Notes: generated by a model not told the origin, from the sequence alone. A stretch of DNA of 64,000 bases from Vibrio quintilis (GCF_024529975.1 NZ_AP024897.1:2604001-2668000); one strand, 5' to 3'. Positions 16,050 through 27,481 are shown, counted from the first letter of the stretch. A program made the numbers and translations.

Positions 16050-17057
16050 ATGTACGGGAAATTATTGAAAAGTCTGCTTGCCACTTTGTCTGTCGCAATC
16101 TGTTGTACCGCAACAGCCGGAGAGTTTCCGGCAAAAAATATCCAGGGAATCATTATGTGGGGTGCGGGTGGTTCCACAGATAGTGTCATGAGGACAGTGA
16201 CACCGGCAGCAGAGAAAAAACTGGATGCCGACATCATTATGATCAATCGTCCCGGAGCCGGAGGCGCTTTAGCCACAAAGTATGTAAATGCAAAAAAAGC
16301 CGATGGATACACATTACTGATGGGCGCAGAAAACCCGCAGATATATAAGGTTCTCGGATTATCTAAAACAGATTACAGCGATATGATTCCGGTGTCTTTA
16401 CTGGCTCAGGGTATTTCCGTTTTTGTAGCAAGAACTGATGCCCCGTATAACAATTTAAAAGAGTTTGTGGATTACGCAAAAACACATCCCGGATCAGTCA
16501 AAGTTGGCTCAACCGGTCCGGCCGGATTACCATCAATCTTACTTTCCATCCTGAAAACAAACCAGCATTTTGAAGTCACCTCAGTGCCTTATAATGGTGA
16601 TGGTCAGGCGCTGACTGCACTCCTGAGTAAAGCGATTGATGTCATGCCAACCACTTACGGTCCGGCCAGAGAGTATATTCGTGCCGGGAAAATGAAAGTC
16701 ATTGGCTTAATGGATAAACAACCGAATTCTCAGCTGCCTGATGTTCAGCCCGCAACCACTTATTTTCCTGAACTGGCCAGCCAATTACCCTATAGTGCTT
16801 TCTTTGGTGTGTTCGTCAAAAAAGGCACCCCGCCAAACGTCGTCGCAAAATTATCTGATGCCTTTAACAGCGCGGCCAGACAGGATAGCTTTCGCCGGAT
16901 GCTTGACAGCAAAGGCTATGAATATCTGGGGCTCAGCAGCCAGGAAGCCATCAAATATTTAGACAGATTCCGTTCTGTCGGTTCATGGACAATCTACAAA
17001 GCGGGCGGCGCGAAGTTTTCCCCGGAAAAATTCAATATTCCCCGAATCTCAGACTAG
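16050..17057 (+). CDS. tripartite tricarboxylate transporter substrate-binding protein (Bug/TctC family)
   Basis: Periplasmic receptor, 335 residues, with a signal peptide ending TATAG. Family landmarks are IIMWGAGGSTDSVMR near the mature N-terminus, MINRPGAGGALATKYVNAKKADGYTLL, VKVGSTGPAGLPSI and the C-terminal QEAIKYLDRFRSVG. It binds a carboxylate for the TctAB permease encoded next; the specific ligand cannot be told from sequence. It is the first gene of the unit and is separated from tctB by a spacer with hairpins, as often found when the receptor must be made in excess. Confidence 0.92.
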   Translation: MYGKLLKSLLATLSVAICCTATAGEFPAKNIQGIIMWGAGGSTDSVMRTVTPAAEKKLDADIIMINRPGAGGALATKYVNAKKADGYTLLMGAENPQIYKVLGLSKTDYSDMIPVSLLAQGISVFVARTDAPYNNLKEFVDYAKTHPGSVKVGSTGPAGLPSILLSILKTNQHFEVTSVPYNGDGQALTALLSKAIDVMPTTYGPAREYIRAGKMKVIGLMDKQPNSQLPDVQPATTYFPELASQLPYSAFFGVFVKKGTPPNVVAKLSDAFNSAARQDSFRRMLDSKGYEYLGLSSQEAIKYLDRFRSVGSWTIYKAGGAKFSPEKFNIPRISD

Positions 17058-17065
17058 CAAACACA

Positions 17066-17174
17066 AGCAGACTCTTTCCGGGTCTGCCGTGATAAGTCAC
17101 AATAGTGATTTATCACAAAAACTATTTTTAATGATGCTCACTGACATGGCGATGAATCATCATCACCATGTCAG
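17066..17174 (+). other. three successive hairpins between receptor and permease genes
   Basis: Stems seen by eye: GCAGAC/GTCTGC (from 17066), GTGATAA/TTATCAC (17089-17095 with 17110-17116), and CTGACATGG/CCATGTCAG (17141-17149 with 17166-17174). None is followed by a long T-run. They may stabilise the upstream receptor message and lower downstream expression. Confidence 0.4.
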
Positions 17175-17211
17175 ATGTTTTTATCAGCTCATTTATAAGG
17201 AAACATCAATC

Positions 17212-17703
17212 ATGACAACCAGGACCAGAAGACCGGGAGAGCTGGTGTTCAATGGGCTATTAGTGATTATCAGTCTGTTTTTAGTTTACCAGTCATCCCT
17301 GATTTCAGGGTTCACATCATGGAGTTCCCCCGGATTCTTTCCGGTGCTTGCATCGCTGATTATGCTGCTTTCTTCCGTCTTTTCTTTCGTCCGGGGCTGC
17401 CGGATGAGTTCACCGACACTGCCAGTGCTTTCATTCTGGAGAAGGGTATTGCCCCGGCAGGTGATGATCATGATGCTTGCCGTCGTTATTTTTGCCTTCG
17501 CACTCAGCGAAATTGGCTTTTTGCCGGCCAGTTTTATTTTTCTGCTGGTGACGATCAGATTGTTTTACAGCAAGAACTGGCTCAAAACACTTTTTATTAC
17601 CATTGTCTCTCTGGCCATTATCTATCTGATTTTCAGAGGTATCTTCCAGGTCATTCTGCCAGAAAGTGAATGGCTGACCCAACTCACTGGTATCGGGGTA
17701 TAA
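17212..17703 (+). CDS. tripartite tricarboxylate transporter small membrane subunit TctB
   Basis: The product is 163 residues with four hydrophobic segments, the usual TctB size and topology. It contains SWSSPGFFPVLASLIML, the family's Pro-Gly-Phe-Phe-Pro motif after helix 1. I chose ATG 17212 with AAGGA about ten bases upstream; an earlier frame start at 17089 would lie within the intergenic hairpins. The TctA gene follows after six bases. Together they form the inner-membrane permease. Confidence 0.85.
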   Translation: MTTRTRRPGELVFNGLLVIISLFLVYQSSLISGFTSWSSPGFFPVLASLIMLLSSVFSFVRGCRMSSPTLPVLSFWRRVLPRQVMIMMLAVVIFAFALSEIGFLPASFIFLLVTIRLFYSKNWLKTLFITIVSLAIIYLIFRGIFQVILPESEWLTQLTGIGV

Positions 17704-17709
17704 TCGATC

Positions 17710-19212
17710 ATGGAAGCACTTCATCTGTTCTTCACTTCATGGATTTCAGCAGAACAACTGGCACTCACCGCTCTGGGAACCTTTCTCGGTATTTATATCG
17801 GTGCGATTCCGGGACTATCAGTCACGATGGCGGTCTCTATTCTGATTTCTTTTACCTTCTCCTGGGAGCTGGATCATGCCCTGTGTCTGATGGTTGGCGT
17901 TTATATGGGCGGTGTCTATGGAGGGTCCAGAACCGCGATATTACTTAACATTCCCGGCGCGCCTTCTGCAATTGCCACCGCATTTGATGGTTTCCCGCTG
18001 GCGCAAAAAGGAGAAGCCGGGCGGGCAATTGGTCTCTCTACGGTGATGTCTGTGATTGGCGGATTTGTCGGAATTATCATTCTTTCTTTTGCCGCACCGG
18101 CCATCAGTGAGATCGCGATAAAACTGCAGCCCCGTGATTACTTTATGATTGGTATCCTCGGTATCATGCTGATTAGTTCAATGTCACAGGGACAGTTTTC
18201 AAAAGGTTTATTCACCGGTGCACTGGGTATTCTGCTGGGTACGGTCGGTATGGATCCGATGACCGCAGAAGAACGCCTGACTTTCGGAATTGTTGAATTG
18301 TGGGATGGTATCAATCCGGTCGCGGTCATGATTGGTATGTTTGGCCTGTCTGAGGTGCTTATCCAGTTACATTTCATGGATAAACCCGCCGTCAAACAGA
18401 TACTGGATAAAATTATCCCGAGCCTGAGCGAGATAAAAAAATATCTGCCACTGAGTATCAAATCCTCCATCCTGGGTGTCATTGTTGGTGCACTGCCCGG
18501 TACCGGAGGTGATATTGCCTCACTGATGGCTTATGACTATGCCAAACGCAGTACAAAAAAACCGGAAGTCCCCTTCGGTAAAGGCGCTAAAGAAGGTCTT
18601 ATCGCTCCGGAATCCGCCAATAATGCCGCCGTGGGTGGTGCTTATATTCCGATGCTGACACTCGGCATTCCCGGCGATGCGGTCACGGCGGTCTTTATTG
18701 GTGCTTTGTTTATCCATGGCCTGAATCCCGGGCCGTTATTGCTGAACGATAATCCGGACATGTTCTGGTTTACAGTCGGTAACCTGACACTGGCAAATAT
18801 ATTTGTACTGATATTCGGTCTGACGGGCATCAAAGTCTTCAGCAAACTGGTGACCTGTCCGAAAGGGATTCTGGTACCGCTGATTATGATTTTGTCTGTG
18901 GTTGGTGCATATGCGATTAACAATGCACTGGCAGATGTCTGGTGGATGCTTGGATTTGGCATTATCGGTTATTTCATGCGGATTTATCAGTACCCGGTTG
19001 CGCCTGTCATTCTTGGTGTCATCCTTAGTGATCTGATGGACCAAAACTGGCGTCGGGCGATGTTAATTGAGCAGGATAGTCTGAGCAGTCTTCTGAATGG
19101 TATTGTCAGCAGTCCGGTTTCATGTCTGCTGCTTGGTGCCATCATATTTATTATCATCTCACAAACGCCACTCTGGAAAAAATTCCGGCAACTCAATAAA
19201 TCTGGCAGTTAA
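17710..19212 (+). CDS. tripartite tricarboxylate transporter large permease TctA
   Basis: The product is 500 residues and very hydrophobic (about 11-12 helices). It carries the family signatures IGAIPGLSVTMAVSIL (near 32-47), YGGSRTAILLNIPGAPSAIATAFDG, and the repeated motif GALPGTGGDIASLMAYDYAKR in the second half, followed by PESANNAAVGGAYIPMLTLGIPGD. It carries out cation-coupled uptake of a carboxylate delivered by the upstream binding protein. Last gene of the unit, followed by a repeat remnant and a terminator. Confidence 0.95.
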   Translation: MEALHLFFTSWISAEQLALTALGTFLGIYIGAIPGLSVTMAVSILISFTFSWELDHALCLMVGVYMGGVYGGSRTAILLNIPGAPSAIATAFDGFPLAQKGEAGRAIGLSTVMSVIGGFVGIIILSFAAPAISEIAIKLQPRDYFMIGILGIMLISSMSQGQFSKGLFTGALGILLGTVGMDPMTAEERLTFGIVELWDGINPVAVMIGMFGLSEVLIQLHFMDKPAVKQILDKIIPSLSEIKKYLPLSIKSSILGVIVGALPGTGGDIASLMAYDYAKRSTKKPEVPFGKGAKEGLIAPESANNAAVGGAYIPMLTLGIPGDAVTAVFIGALFIHGLNPGPLLLNDNPDMFWFTVGNLTLANIFVLIFGLTGIKVFSKLVTCPKGILVPLIMILSVVGAYAINNALADVWWMLGFGIIGYFMRIYQYPVAPVILGVILSDLMDQNWRRAMLIEQDSLSSLLNGIVSSPVSCLLLGAIIFIIISQTPLWKKFRQLNKSGS

Positions 19213-19218
19213 CAGTTC

Positions 19219-19314
19219 TTTTCAACGTAGAATGACTATGTCTTCAAATCAGTGCCTTGTCTCAAAGCCAGACAAATCTCACTGAACCCTGCATCTTCAG
19301 GTTGTTTGGGTATA
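19219..19314. repeat. one-ended copy of the dispersed TATACCCAA element
   Basis: The reverse complement of these 96 bases matches the left end of the 265-bp element at 41361 with about three differences, including its terminal repeat (19290-19314). The other end is missing, so this is a truncated copy. It sits between the tctA stop and the shared terminator. Confidence 0.8.
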
Positions 19315-19325
19315 TAAGCGGGCAT

Positions 19326-19358
19326 AAAAAAACCAGATGTATCATCATCTGGTTTTTT
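19326..19358. terminator. bidirectional terminator between tctA and serS
   Basis: Stem CCAGATG / CATCTGG (19333-19339, 19346-19352) with a 6-base loop, flanked by A7 and T6 runs. It therefore works for the plus-strand transporter operon and for the minus-strand serS. Confidence 0.85.
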
Positions 19359-19384
19359 ATTCACAATCATCTTAAGATTTTGAC

Positions 19385-20740
<1,356 letters not shown>

Positions 20741-20850
20741 TCAAAGAAAAACAGACGAATTATTCTTTTTTAATCTGAGTATCTGGTCAGCTGCACAAAC
20801 TGTGAGCCCTGACCAGTCAAAGCCAGACTACAGAAGATAACGAAAACTCA

Positions 20851-22200
20851 TTACTTTTCATAGCGCTTTTGTGAGCTTTTTGCATCTAAGTCTGACAGGT
20901 AATCCAACTTATCCTTAATTTTGGCTTCCAACCCTCTTTCCGTCGGGTAGTAATAGCGCGTTCCGGCCATCTCTGGCGGGAAATACGCTTCGCCTGCGGC
21001 ATAGGCGCCCGGCTCGTTATGTGCGTAACGGTAACCCTGACCGTACCCAAGATCTTTCATTAGTTTAGTCGGAGCATTTCTTAAATGTGGCGGCACCTCT
21101 AATTCCGGCGTCGATGCCGCATCATTCAATGCCTGCTTCCAGGCCGTATAAACCGCATTACTCTTAGGAGCACAGGCCAGATAAACAATCGCCTGTGCGA
21201 TTGCCCGCTCCCCTTCAGCCGGACCGACACGGGCAAAGCAGTCCCATGCGGATAAAGCAACCTGCATCGCCCGCGGGTCAGCATTGCCAATATCTTCCGA
21301 TGCAATAGCCAGTAAGCGCCGCGCAATATACAAAGGGTCACAACCGGCACTGATCATTCTTGCCGCCCAGTAAAGCGCGCCATCCGGGTTTGAACCCCGG
21401 ATTGACTTATGGACGGCCGATATCAGGTCATACCAGATATCACCCTGATTATCAAAACGGGCAACTTTCTCTCCGGCAACCTCAGCCAGCAGTGCCAGAT
21501 TGATGATTTTTTCGCCCGCTTCATTCTCTTCAGCCATATCATACAACAGCTCAAGATAATTCAACGCCATTCTCGCATCGCCCTGCACCAGCTCAGCCAG
21601 ACGAAGTAACGAGTCCTCTCTGAAATCTGCCGGCACATTTCCCATCCCGCAGGATTCATCTTCAACTGCCTGAGTCAGCGCCTTCGCAATGTCTTCTGCA
21701 GTCAGCGTACTGAGTTTGTATACCCTTGCCCGGGATAACAATGCATTATTTAACTCAAAGGAGGGATTCTCAGTAGTGGCCCCGATGAATGTGACCGTAC
21801 CGTCTTCGATATGCGGCAGAAAAGCGTCCTGCTGGGATTTATTGAACCGGTGGACCTCATCTACAAACAGAATCGTTCTGAAACCCGCCAGTTTATTTTC
21901 TCTGGCCCGCTCGATGGCTGCCCGGATGTCTTTGACGCCGGAAGTGACGGCCGACACCCTTTCTACTTTGGCACTGGCATAATTTGCAGCCAGTTCCGCC
22001 AGTGTGGTTTTTCCCGTACCCGGCGGTCCCCATAAAATCATGGAGTGTAAATGCCCGCTTTCCAAAGCACGCCGTAATGGTTTCCCCGGACCCAGGATAT
22101 GCTGCTGTCCAATATAATTTTCTATCTTTTGCGGCCGCATTCTGGCGGCAAGGGGACGAAAGTCTTCGTCCCCGGCAAAATCTAAACTGTAGTTATCCAC
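20851..22200 (-). CDS. rarA: replication-associated recombination protein A (AAA ATPase)
   Basis: RarA/MgsA acts at stalled forks and is related to clamp loaders. The product is 449 residues with [11 protein letters not shown] near the N-terminus, Walker [14 protein letters not shown], Walker [21 protein letters not shown], sensor [12 protein letters not shown], and the C-terminal tetramerisation region ending with [21 protein letters not shown]. The start is GTG at 22200; no strong ribosome site is seen. Only 11 bases separate it from lolA, so both are probably one transcript, an arrangement common in gammaproteobacteria. Confidence 0.97.
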   Translation of the reverse strand: MDNYSLDFAGDEDFRPLAARMRPQKIENYIGQQHILGPGKPLRRALESGHLHSMILWGPPGTGKTTLAELAANYASAKVERVSAVTSGVKDIRAAIERARENKLAGFRTILFVDEVHRFNKSQQDAFLPHIEDGTVTFIGATTENPSFELNNALLSRARVYKLSTLTAEDIAKALTQAVEDESCGMGNVPADFREDSLLRLAELVQGDARMALNYLELLYDMAEENEAGEKIINLALLAEVAGEKVARFDNQGDIWYDLISAVHKSIRGSNPDGALYWAARMISAGCDPLYIARRLLAIASEDIGNADPRAMQVALSAWDCFARVGPAEGERAIAQAIVYLACAPKSNAVYTAWKQALNDAASTPELEVPPHLRNAPTKLMKDLGYGQGYRYAHNEPGAYAAGEAYFPPEMAGTRYYYPTERGLEAKIKDKLDYLSDLDAKSSQKRYEK

Positions 22201-22211
22201 GTGAATTAGCT

Positions 22212-22805
22212 TTATTGTCGCTGATCATCAACTTCAACCCCATCAGGAATACTAAATTTAAATTTAGTCTCTGACGGCCGTTTCAGCTGAATTTGATTAA
22301 AGGTAAATAAACTGCGCTGACCATCCTGTTCTATCACATCAAACCCTTTCACAACACCTTTTGCATCAATTCGGATATGAAACTTACCTTGCTGGTTTTG
22401 CGCGACAGGAATCAGCGTAAATTCATCACCTTTCTGAGTCACCTGATACTGGTCCCAGTCCGCTTTCTTATTCCGGGTCAACAGCACAAAAGGCGTTTGT
22501 TCTGTCGCCTGTTTCTGATTATAAACAGTGACCTGCTCAACGAATGGTGTGTAATACCAGACAGTTTGACCATCAGAGACCAGTAAATTTTCGTCCGGAG
22601 AGGTCGTTTCCCAGCGAAACAGGCTTGGCCGGGCAATATCAACCGTCCCTTTTCCCTGCGACACGACATCCCCCTCAGGGCCAAGAACTTTCTGAGAAAA
22701 ATGCGCCGAAAATCCGTCGCTCAAAGACAGCCTTGCACTTAATTCATCCTTAGGAGCGGCATACACCATAAAACTGCACATGAGCAATGCAAAAAATTTT
22801 TTCAT
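22212..22805 (-). CDS. lolA: outer-membrane lipoprotein carrier protein LolA
   Basis: Periplasmic chaperone that carries lipoproteins from LolCDE to LolB. The product is 197 residues with a signal peptide ending YAA. Typical features are [55 protein letters not shown] and the C-terminal [11 protein letters not shown]. It lies upstream of rarA on the same strand. The ftsK gene often found before lolA is not here. Confidence 0.95.
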   Translation of the reverse strand: MKKFFALLMCSFMVYAAPKDELSARLSLSDGFSAHFSQKVLGPEGDVVSQGKGTVDIARPSLFRWETTSPDENLLVSDGQTVWYYTPFVEQVTVYNQKQATEQTPFVLLTRNKKADWDQYQVTQKGDEFTLIPVAQNQQGKFHIRIDAKGVVKGFDVIEQDGQRSLFTFNQIQLKRPSETKFKFSIPDGVEVDDQRQ

Positions 22806-22955
22806 AAATAATCAATACTCCAGCCTGTCGCTTCAGTGCGACTCAAATTCAATCCAGTTCCAGAAATTCAGATATAACTATTTTGTCTGTTTGTTTGTCA
22901 GAGCCATGTCTGAAAAGTCTGTTTCTCTCATTTTCTGAGACTCCGCCGCCACAGC

Positions 22956-23567
22956 TCAGTTCAGGCAGCAATGCTTAAATTTTTTCCCGCTTCCGCAGGG
23001 ACAGGGATCATTCCGGCTTACCGTCTTATAAGGATTTAACCGGTTGCCCTGACCTCCGGTTAAAACCGCATCAGCGGAGGCGAAGACTTCCTGAATCATC
23101 CAAGGCAAATTCGGCACCATCTCATCGTACGACGGCAATTCGGTCAATCCGGCCTGACGCATTTGCTGATGCGTCTGCTCTTCATCAATTACCAGCATCC
23201 ATGTTGTCAGTAACCCCTGTAGCATTCGATGAGTGCCGTCTGATACGGAGGCTTCCAGCCAGCCTGCTTCTATCAACGGCCAGACCGTCATAAACCCTTC
23301 AGCAAAATCGGCTATCTCTTCAGTTGAAAACTGTGCAAACATGGCATAAAACGCATGCTCAGGCTGCGCCAAAACATCATATTGACTTTGATAATGGGTA
23401 AGAATCAGCTTTTCTGCATGATCATCCAGTGAACCGAACAGCAAGGGATGCCAGGTCTCTGGTGGTAAAGGGTGACAGGTCATATTAGCTGCCAGCATGG
23501 CACCTTCAATAAATAATACGGATTCGGAAGCCGGTAAACCGGCGATGTCTAATAATTGGTAACTCAT
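22956..23567 (-). CDS. YecA/UPF0149-type protein with SEC-C zinc motif
   Basis: The product is 203 residues: a helical UPF0149-like domain (residues ~15-160) and a C-terminal SEC-C motif NDPCPCGSGKKFKHCC, which binds zinc through Cys-x-Cys and Cys-Cys. Related proteins include YecA and the C-terminus of SecA, where the motif contacts ribosomes or SecB; the function of this one is not established. It is monocistronic. Confidence 0.85.
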   Translation of the reverse strand: MSYQLLDIAGLPASESVLFIEGAMLAANMTCHPLPPETWHPLLFGSLDDHAEKLILTHYQSQYDVLAQPEHAFYAMFAQFSTEEIADFAEGFMTVWPLIEAGWLEASVSDGTHRMLQGLLTTWMLVIDEEQTHQQMRQAGLTELPSYDEMVPNLPWMIQEVFASADAVLTGGQGNRLNPYKTVSRNDPCPCGSGKKFKHCCLN

Positions 23568-23696
23568 GCGGCTTTATTCAAGATTCATTCAGCCGATCAT
23601 TATACGCGGAACGGCAGAAGGATGACACTTCCCTGAAGCATTAGAGTGACATTTTAATCAACCCGGACTACAATCTCGCGTCCTGAAATTGAGAAC

Positions 23697-24656
23697 ATGA
23701 ATTTTATGCGAGTCGTACTTGGCCCGATGGAGGGCGTTTTAGATTATTTAATGCGGGAGCTCCTGACCGAAATCAACGATTATGATCTGTGTGTGACAGA
23801 GTTTGTGCGTGTCGTTGAGCAACTGTTACCAAAACACGTCTTTTACCGGTTATGTCCCGAACTCCATCACGGCTCAAAAACACGTTCCGGCGTGCCGGTA
23901 AATGTCCAGCTTTTAGGTCAACACCCTGAATGGATGGCAGAGAATGCATTCCGTGCGGCTGAACTGGGAGCGCACGGAATTGATCTCAATTTCGGCTGCC
24001 CGGCCAAACTGGTCAATAAAAGCAAAGGGGGTGCTGCTCTGCTTGCCTACCCGGAAGAAATTTACCGAATCGTAAAAGCCTGCCGTGAAGCTGTACCTTC
24101 TCATATTCCTGTTTCAGCTAAAATCCGCCTCGGGCTGGAAAACCCGGATGATTGTTTTTCGATTGTAGATGCCGTAGAACGGGCAGGTGCCAGTGAATTA
24201 ACCGTTCATGCCAGAACAAAAACCGGCGGCTATAAAGCCAGTGAAATCAAGTGGGAATATATTGATCAGATTCGTCGCCGATCAAACATACCGCTGATTG
24301 CGAATGGTGAAATCTGGAATTTTCACGACGCACAACGTTGCAGACAAGTAACCGGTGTCAATGATCTGATGATCTGCCGCGGCGCACTGAATACGCCAAA
24401 TCTGGGAAATATGATTAAACATAACCATCAGCCGATGCACTGGAAAGAGGTGCTCGGACTGTTAGTCAAATATTCCGGCTATGAAGTCAGAGGAGACAAA
24501 GGGAAATACTTCCCTAACCGAATCAAACAGTGGTTTTGCTTCCTGAAACAATCTTATCCCGAAGCGAATGACTTATTCAGAGAAATCAGAACACTGACTG
24601 AAGTCGGGCCAATTGTGGACGTCATCGCCCGAAGTCAGGAACAGGCAGATTCATGA
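23697..24656 (+). CDS. dusC: tRNA-dihydrouridine(16) synthase
   Basis: FMN enzyme reducing U16 in the tRNA D-loop. The product is 319 residues with the TIM-barrel signature LGPMEGVLDYLMREL (near residue 8; the MEG-V form is typical of DusC, with MAGVT in other Dus classes), the catalytic cysteine Cys101 in LNFGCPAKLVNKSKGGAALL, TVHARTKTGGY and IANGEIW. Start ATG 23697; ATG 23706 is also possible. It is divergent from the YecA-like gene. Confidence 0.94.
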   Translation: MNFMRVVLGPMEGVLDYLMRELLTEINDYDLCVTEFVRVVEQLLPKHVFYRLCPELHHGSKTRSGVPVNVQLLGQHPEWMAENAFRAAELGAHGIDLNFGCPAKLVNKSKGGAALLAYPEEIYRIVKACREAVPSHIPVSAKIRLGLENPDDCFSIVDAVERAGASELTVHARTKTGGYKASEIKWEYIDQIRRRSNIPLIANGEIWNFHDAQRCRQVTGVNDLMICRGALNTPNLGNMIKHNHQPMHWKEVLGLLVKYSGYEVRGDKGKYFPNRIKQWFCFLKQSYPEANDLFREIRTLTEVGPIVDVIARSQEQADS

Positions 24657-24674
24657 ATTGTTTCTGAAAGAGAT

Positions 24675-24714
24675 AAAAATATCCCCGGTTTGCCAATGAC
24701 ACAGAACCGGGGAT
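24675..24714 (-). terminator. terminator of the ABC importer operon
   Basis: Stem ATCCCCGGTT / AACCGGGGAT (24681-24690 with 24705-24714). On the minus strand it is followed by five T. It lies between the convergent dusC and ABC ATPase genes. Confidence 0.75.
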
Positions 24715-24733
24715 TCCAATGAGTTTCAAATCA

Positions 24734-25528
24734 TTAACTCAGTAATAAGCTATCATCCGACAGCGCTTCACCACGAACTTTGGTAAACATATCCAGTAAG
24801 TCAGGCACATCCATGTTTTGTCTTTGTTCACCGGCAACATCCAGTACGATTTTACCCTGATGCAGCATGACCGTACGGTCTCCGCAAGCCAGTGCATCTT
24901 TCATCGAGTGCGTCACCATCATGACAGTCAGATTAAACTCATTCACTATCCGCTTCGTCAAATCAATGATAAACGCCGCCATTCGCGGATCCAGCGCTGC
25001 GGTATGTTCATCAAGTAATAACAGCTTACTGTCGGAGAGCGTTGCCATCACCAGACTGACGGCCTGACGCTGCCCGCCAGATAACAGACCGATACTGTCT
25101 CCCAGACGATCTTCCAGCCCCAGTCCCAGAATACTGATACGTTCCTGAAATAACTTACGCCGCTTAGAAGACAACGCATGTGTCCAGCCCCGCCTTCTTC
25201 CACGCATGTAGGCCAGAGCCATATTCTCTTCAATGGTCAACGCACCACAAGTACCGGCCAGCGGGTCCTGAAATACCCGGGCACAAAAGCTGGCACGTTC
25301 ATCCACCGTACGACGGGTAACATCTGTTTCGTCAATCACAACCTGTCCGCCAACCATTGGCGTTTCCCCGGTCACTGCACCCAACAGCGTTGATTTTCCG
25401 GCACCATTTGAGCCGATCACAGTCAAAAACTGATGCTCTGGCACCGTCAGATCCACACCACGCAATGCACGGTTTTCCAGAATCGTTCCGGGGTTAAAAG
25501 TCACCTGAATATTTTCCAGCTGAATCAT
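24734..25528 (-). CDS. ABC transporter ATP-binding protein (TrpZ-like)
   Basis: The product is 264 residues. Walker A is GSNGAGKST (39-47), the signature LSGGQRQAVS, Walker B LLLLDEHTAALD and the H-loop VTHSMKDAL. DEHTAALDP in place of DEPT is characteristic of the subgroup that works with DUF534-type receptors. The start overlaps the permease stop by four bases (ATGA), so translation is coupled. It energises uptake by the importer encoded by the two genes upstream. Confidence 0.93.
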   Translation of the reverse strand: MIQLENIQVTFNPGTILENRALRGVDLTVPEHQFLTVIGSNGAGKSTLLGAVTGETPMVGGQVVIDETDVTRRTVDERASFCARVFQDPLAGTCGALTIEENMALAYMRGRRRGWTHALSSKRRKLFQERISILGLGLEDRLGDSIGLLSGGQRQAVSLVMATLSDSKLLLLDEHTAALDPRMAAFIIDLTKRIVNEFNLTVMMVTHSMKDALACGDRTVMLHQGKIVLDVAGEQRQNMDVPDLLDMFTKVRGEALSDDSLLLS

Positions 25529-26460
25529 GCTTCACCTCCGGTCTTACGCTTATCACCTGCACCGGATTTATCAACCGGTGAATTTTTCTTTTTCATATTC
25601 TTTTTCATGCGCGGCATAATCAGCGCAATGGCAACAAGAATCGCGGTAACCAGGTTCAAATCGGAGGCCTGTAATCCGAACATGCCGGAGCTCAGGGCAA
25701 ATGCAACAGCAAGACGATACAGCACCGATCCAAGAATAACCGCCAAAACCGCAACCCATATTCTGCGTCCCGGAATCAGGGTTTGTCCCAGAATCACAGC
25801 GGCCAGACCTACCACGATCGTTCCAACCCCGGAAGTCACATCCGCAAAGCTGTTTGTCTGCGCAAACAACGCACCGGCAAATCCGACAAAACCGTTGGAG
25901 AGCGCCAGACCAAAATAGGTATAAAATGCGGTGCTGGCTCCCTGAGCAGCCACCATCCGGGCATTGACACCGGTAGCCCGCAAGCCAAGTCCGAAATCAC
26001 TATTGAGTAACCGGACGACAAACCACGCAGAGAACAGGACAAGTACACCCACAACCAAAGGACGGATGTACATCGAATCGCCTAAAGATTCAAAAGGCGT
26101 CAGAATTGTATCTTCACCAATCAGGGCAATATTGGGTCTGCCCATGATGCGTATATTGATAGAAAATGCAGCGATCATAGTTAAAATTGAAGCTAAAAGA
26201 TTCAAAATACCACAACGCACTGTTAAAAATGCAGTCACCCAGCCAGTCATTGCCCCGGCAATAATTGCCAGACACGTCGCAATCCACGGATTAATACCTG
26301 CAACGATTGCCGTTGCAGCCACTGCAGCCCCCATTGGGAAACTGCCATCCACACTTAAATCAGGAAAATCGAGTACACGGAAAGTTAAATAAACACCCAA
26401 AGCGACCAAGCCATAAATCAGCCCGATTTCCAGTGCACCAAAAAAAGCAAAAGCAGACAT
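25525..26460 (-). CDS. ABC transporter permease (TrpY-like, LivH/LivM superfamily)
   Basis: The product is about 311 residues with 8-9 hydrophobic segments and the family signature GVYLTFRVLDFPDLSVDGSFPMGAAVAA near the N-terminus, plus GLRATGVNARMVAAQGAST (the ATPase-coupling loop). I chose ATG 26460, with AGGGAG about seven bases upstream; a longer frame to 26502 begins inside the spacer. The C-terminus is Lys-rich (RMKKNMKKKNS) and cytoplasmic. Confidence 0.93.
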   Translation of the reverse strand: MSAFAFFGALEIGLIYGLVALGVYLTFRVLDFPDLSVDGSFPMGAAVAATAIVAGINPWIATCLAIIAGAMTGWVTAFLTVRCGILNLLASILTMIAAFSINIRIMGRPNIALIGEDTILTPFESLGDSMYIRPLVVGVLVLFSAWFVVRLLNSDFGLGLRATGVNARMVAAQGASTAFYTYFGLALSNGFVGFAGALFAQTNSFADVTSGVGTIVVGLAAVILGQTLIPGRRIWVAVLAVILGSVLYRLAVAFALSSGMFGLQASDLNLVTAILVAIALIMPRMKKNMKKKNSPVDKSGAGDKRKTGGEA

Positions 26461-26515
26461 ATCTACTCCCTTTCTGCTTAAAATCAGGGTTGATACAATC
26501 AACCCTGAAAATGTG

Positions 26516-27481
26516 TTACTTAATACTTGTTGCTCTGTCGAGAACAGACTGAGGAATCGTGAAGCCTAATTTATCCGCTGCGGTTTTATTCACAACCAAA
26601 TCAGAGCCTTTTGCGACTTTGACATCTAAAGAACCCGGTGTTTTACCATTTAAAATGTCAGCTACATAATCAGCGGTCTGGACACCTATCTGATAATAAT
26701 CAAACCCAAGGCTGGCTATTGCCCCTCTCTGAACATAAGACGTTGCAGCACCGAAAACCGGCGTTTTAGCCTGATTCGCCGCCACAATCATACCTTCAAT
26801 GGCGCTGGCAACGGTATTATCGATTAAGGCATAAATAATATCTGAACGGGCAGCAATCGTTTGAGTGGCAGACTGAACATCCGCACTTTTTAATGCCGTC
26901 GCTTCAACCACTTTTAAACCCTGCTCTTTCGCACTTTTTTTCAGCAACTCCATCAGGCTGACGGCGTTTGCTTCACCAGGATTATAAACCACACCAATTG
27001 ATTTCACATTTGGCATCAATTCTTTAATCAGCTCAACGTGCTGTTTGACCGGAGATAAATCAGAAAGCCCTGTGACATTTTTACCGGGTTTTTCCATTGT
27101 CTTAACCAGCTTTGCGCCAACAGGATCTGTCACCGCCGTAAATACAACCGGAATTGAGCGTGTTGCAGAAACCAGAGCCTGTGCCGTTGGTGTTGCGATG
27201 CCAACCAGTACATCCGGATTTTCACCAACAAACTGACGGGCGATTTGTACCGCAATCGCAGGGTTTCCCTGTGCTGTTTTGTATTCAAACTCTAAATTTT
27301 TACCGGGCTCAAAGCCTTTTGCTTTCAAACCGTCCAGCAATCCCTGACGGGTTGCATCAAGTGCCGGGTGTTCAACAATCTGAGAAACAGCGACTTTGGC
27401 GGTTTTTGCCATCAGACCCGTTGAGGAAAGTAAAGAAGCGCCTGCCAGTACAGCAGTCGCAATTATTTTTCCTGCTTTCAT
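26516..27481 (-). CDS. ABC transporter substrate-binding protein (DUF534/TrpX family)
   Basis: Periplasmic receptor of 321 residues with a signal peptide ending GLMA-KTA. Family features are VAVSQIVEHPALDATRQGLLDGL, the central FTAVTDPVGAKLV, IGVVYNPGEANAV and GFDYYQIGVQTADYVADILNG. Its best characterised relative binds tryptophan in streptococci, but substrate cannot be assumed here. AAGGAG precedes the ATG. It heads the three-gene importer operon, after a possible small ORF. Confidence 0.9.
   Translation of the reverse strand: MKAGKIIATAVLAGASLLSSTGLMAKTAKVAVSQIVEHPALDATRQGLLDGLKAKGFEPGKNLEFEYKTAQGNPAIAVQIARQFVGENPDVLVGIATPTAQALVSATRSIPVVFTAVTDPVGAKLVKTMEKPGKNVTGLSDLSPVKQHVELIKELMPNVKSIGVVYNPGEANAVSLMELLKKSAKEQGLKVVEATALKSADVQSATQTIAARSDIIYALIDNTVASAIEGMIVAANQAKTPVFGAATSYVQRGAIASLGFDYYQIGVQTADYVADILNGKTPGSLDVKVAKGSDLVVNKTAADKLGFTIPQSVLDRATSIK

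Noticed and set aside
18642..19044. Long antisense frames opposite tctA
   Set aside because: They are shadows of a highly hydrophobic coding gene with strong codon bias; no start signals.
25433..26392. Plus-strand frames opposite the ABC permease and ATPase genes
   Set aside because: Low-complexity products rich in Ala/Thr/Arg, explained by the coding strand.
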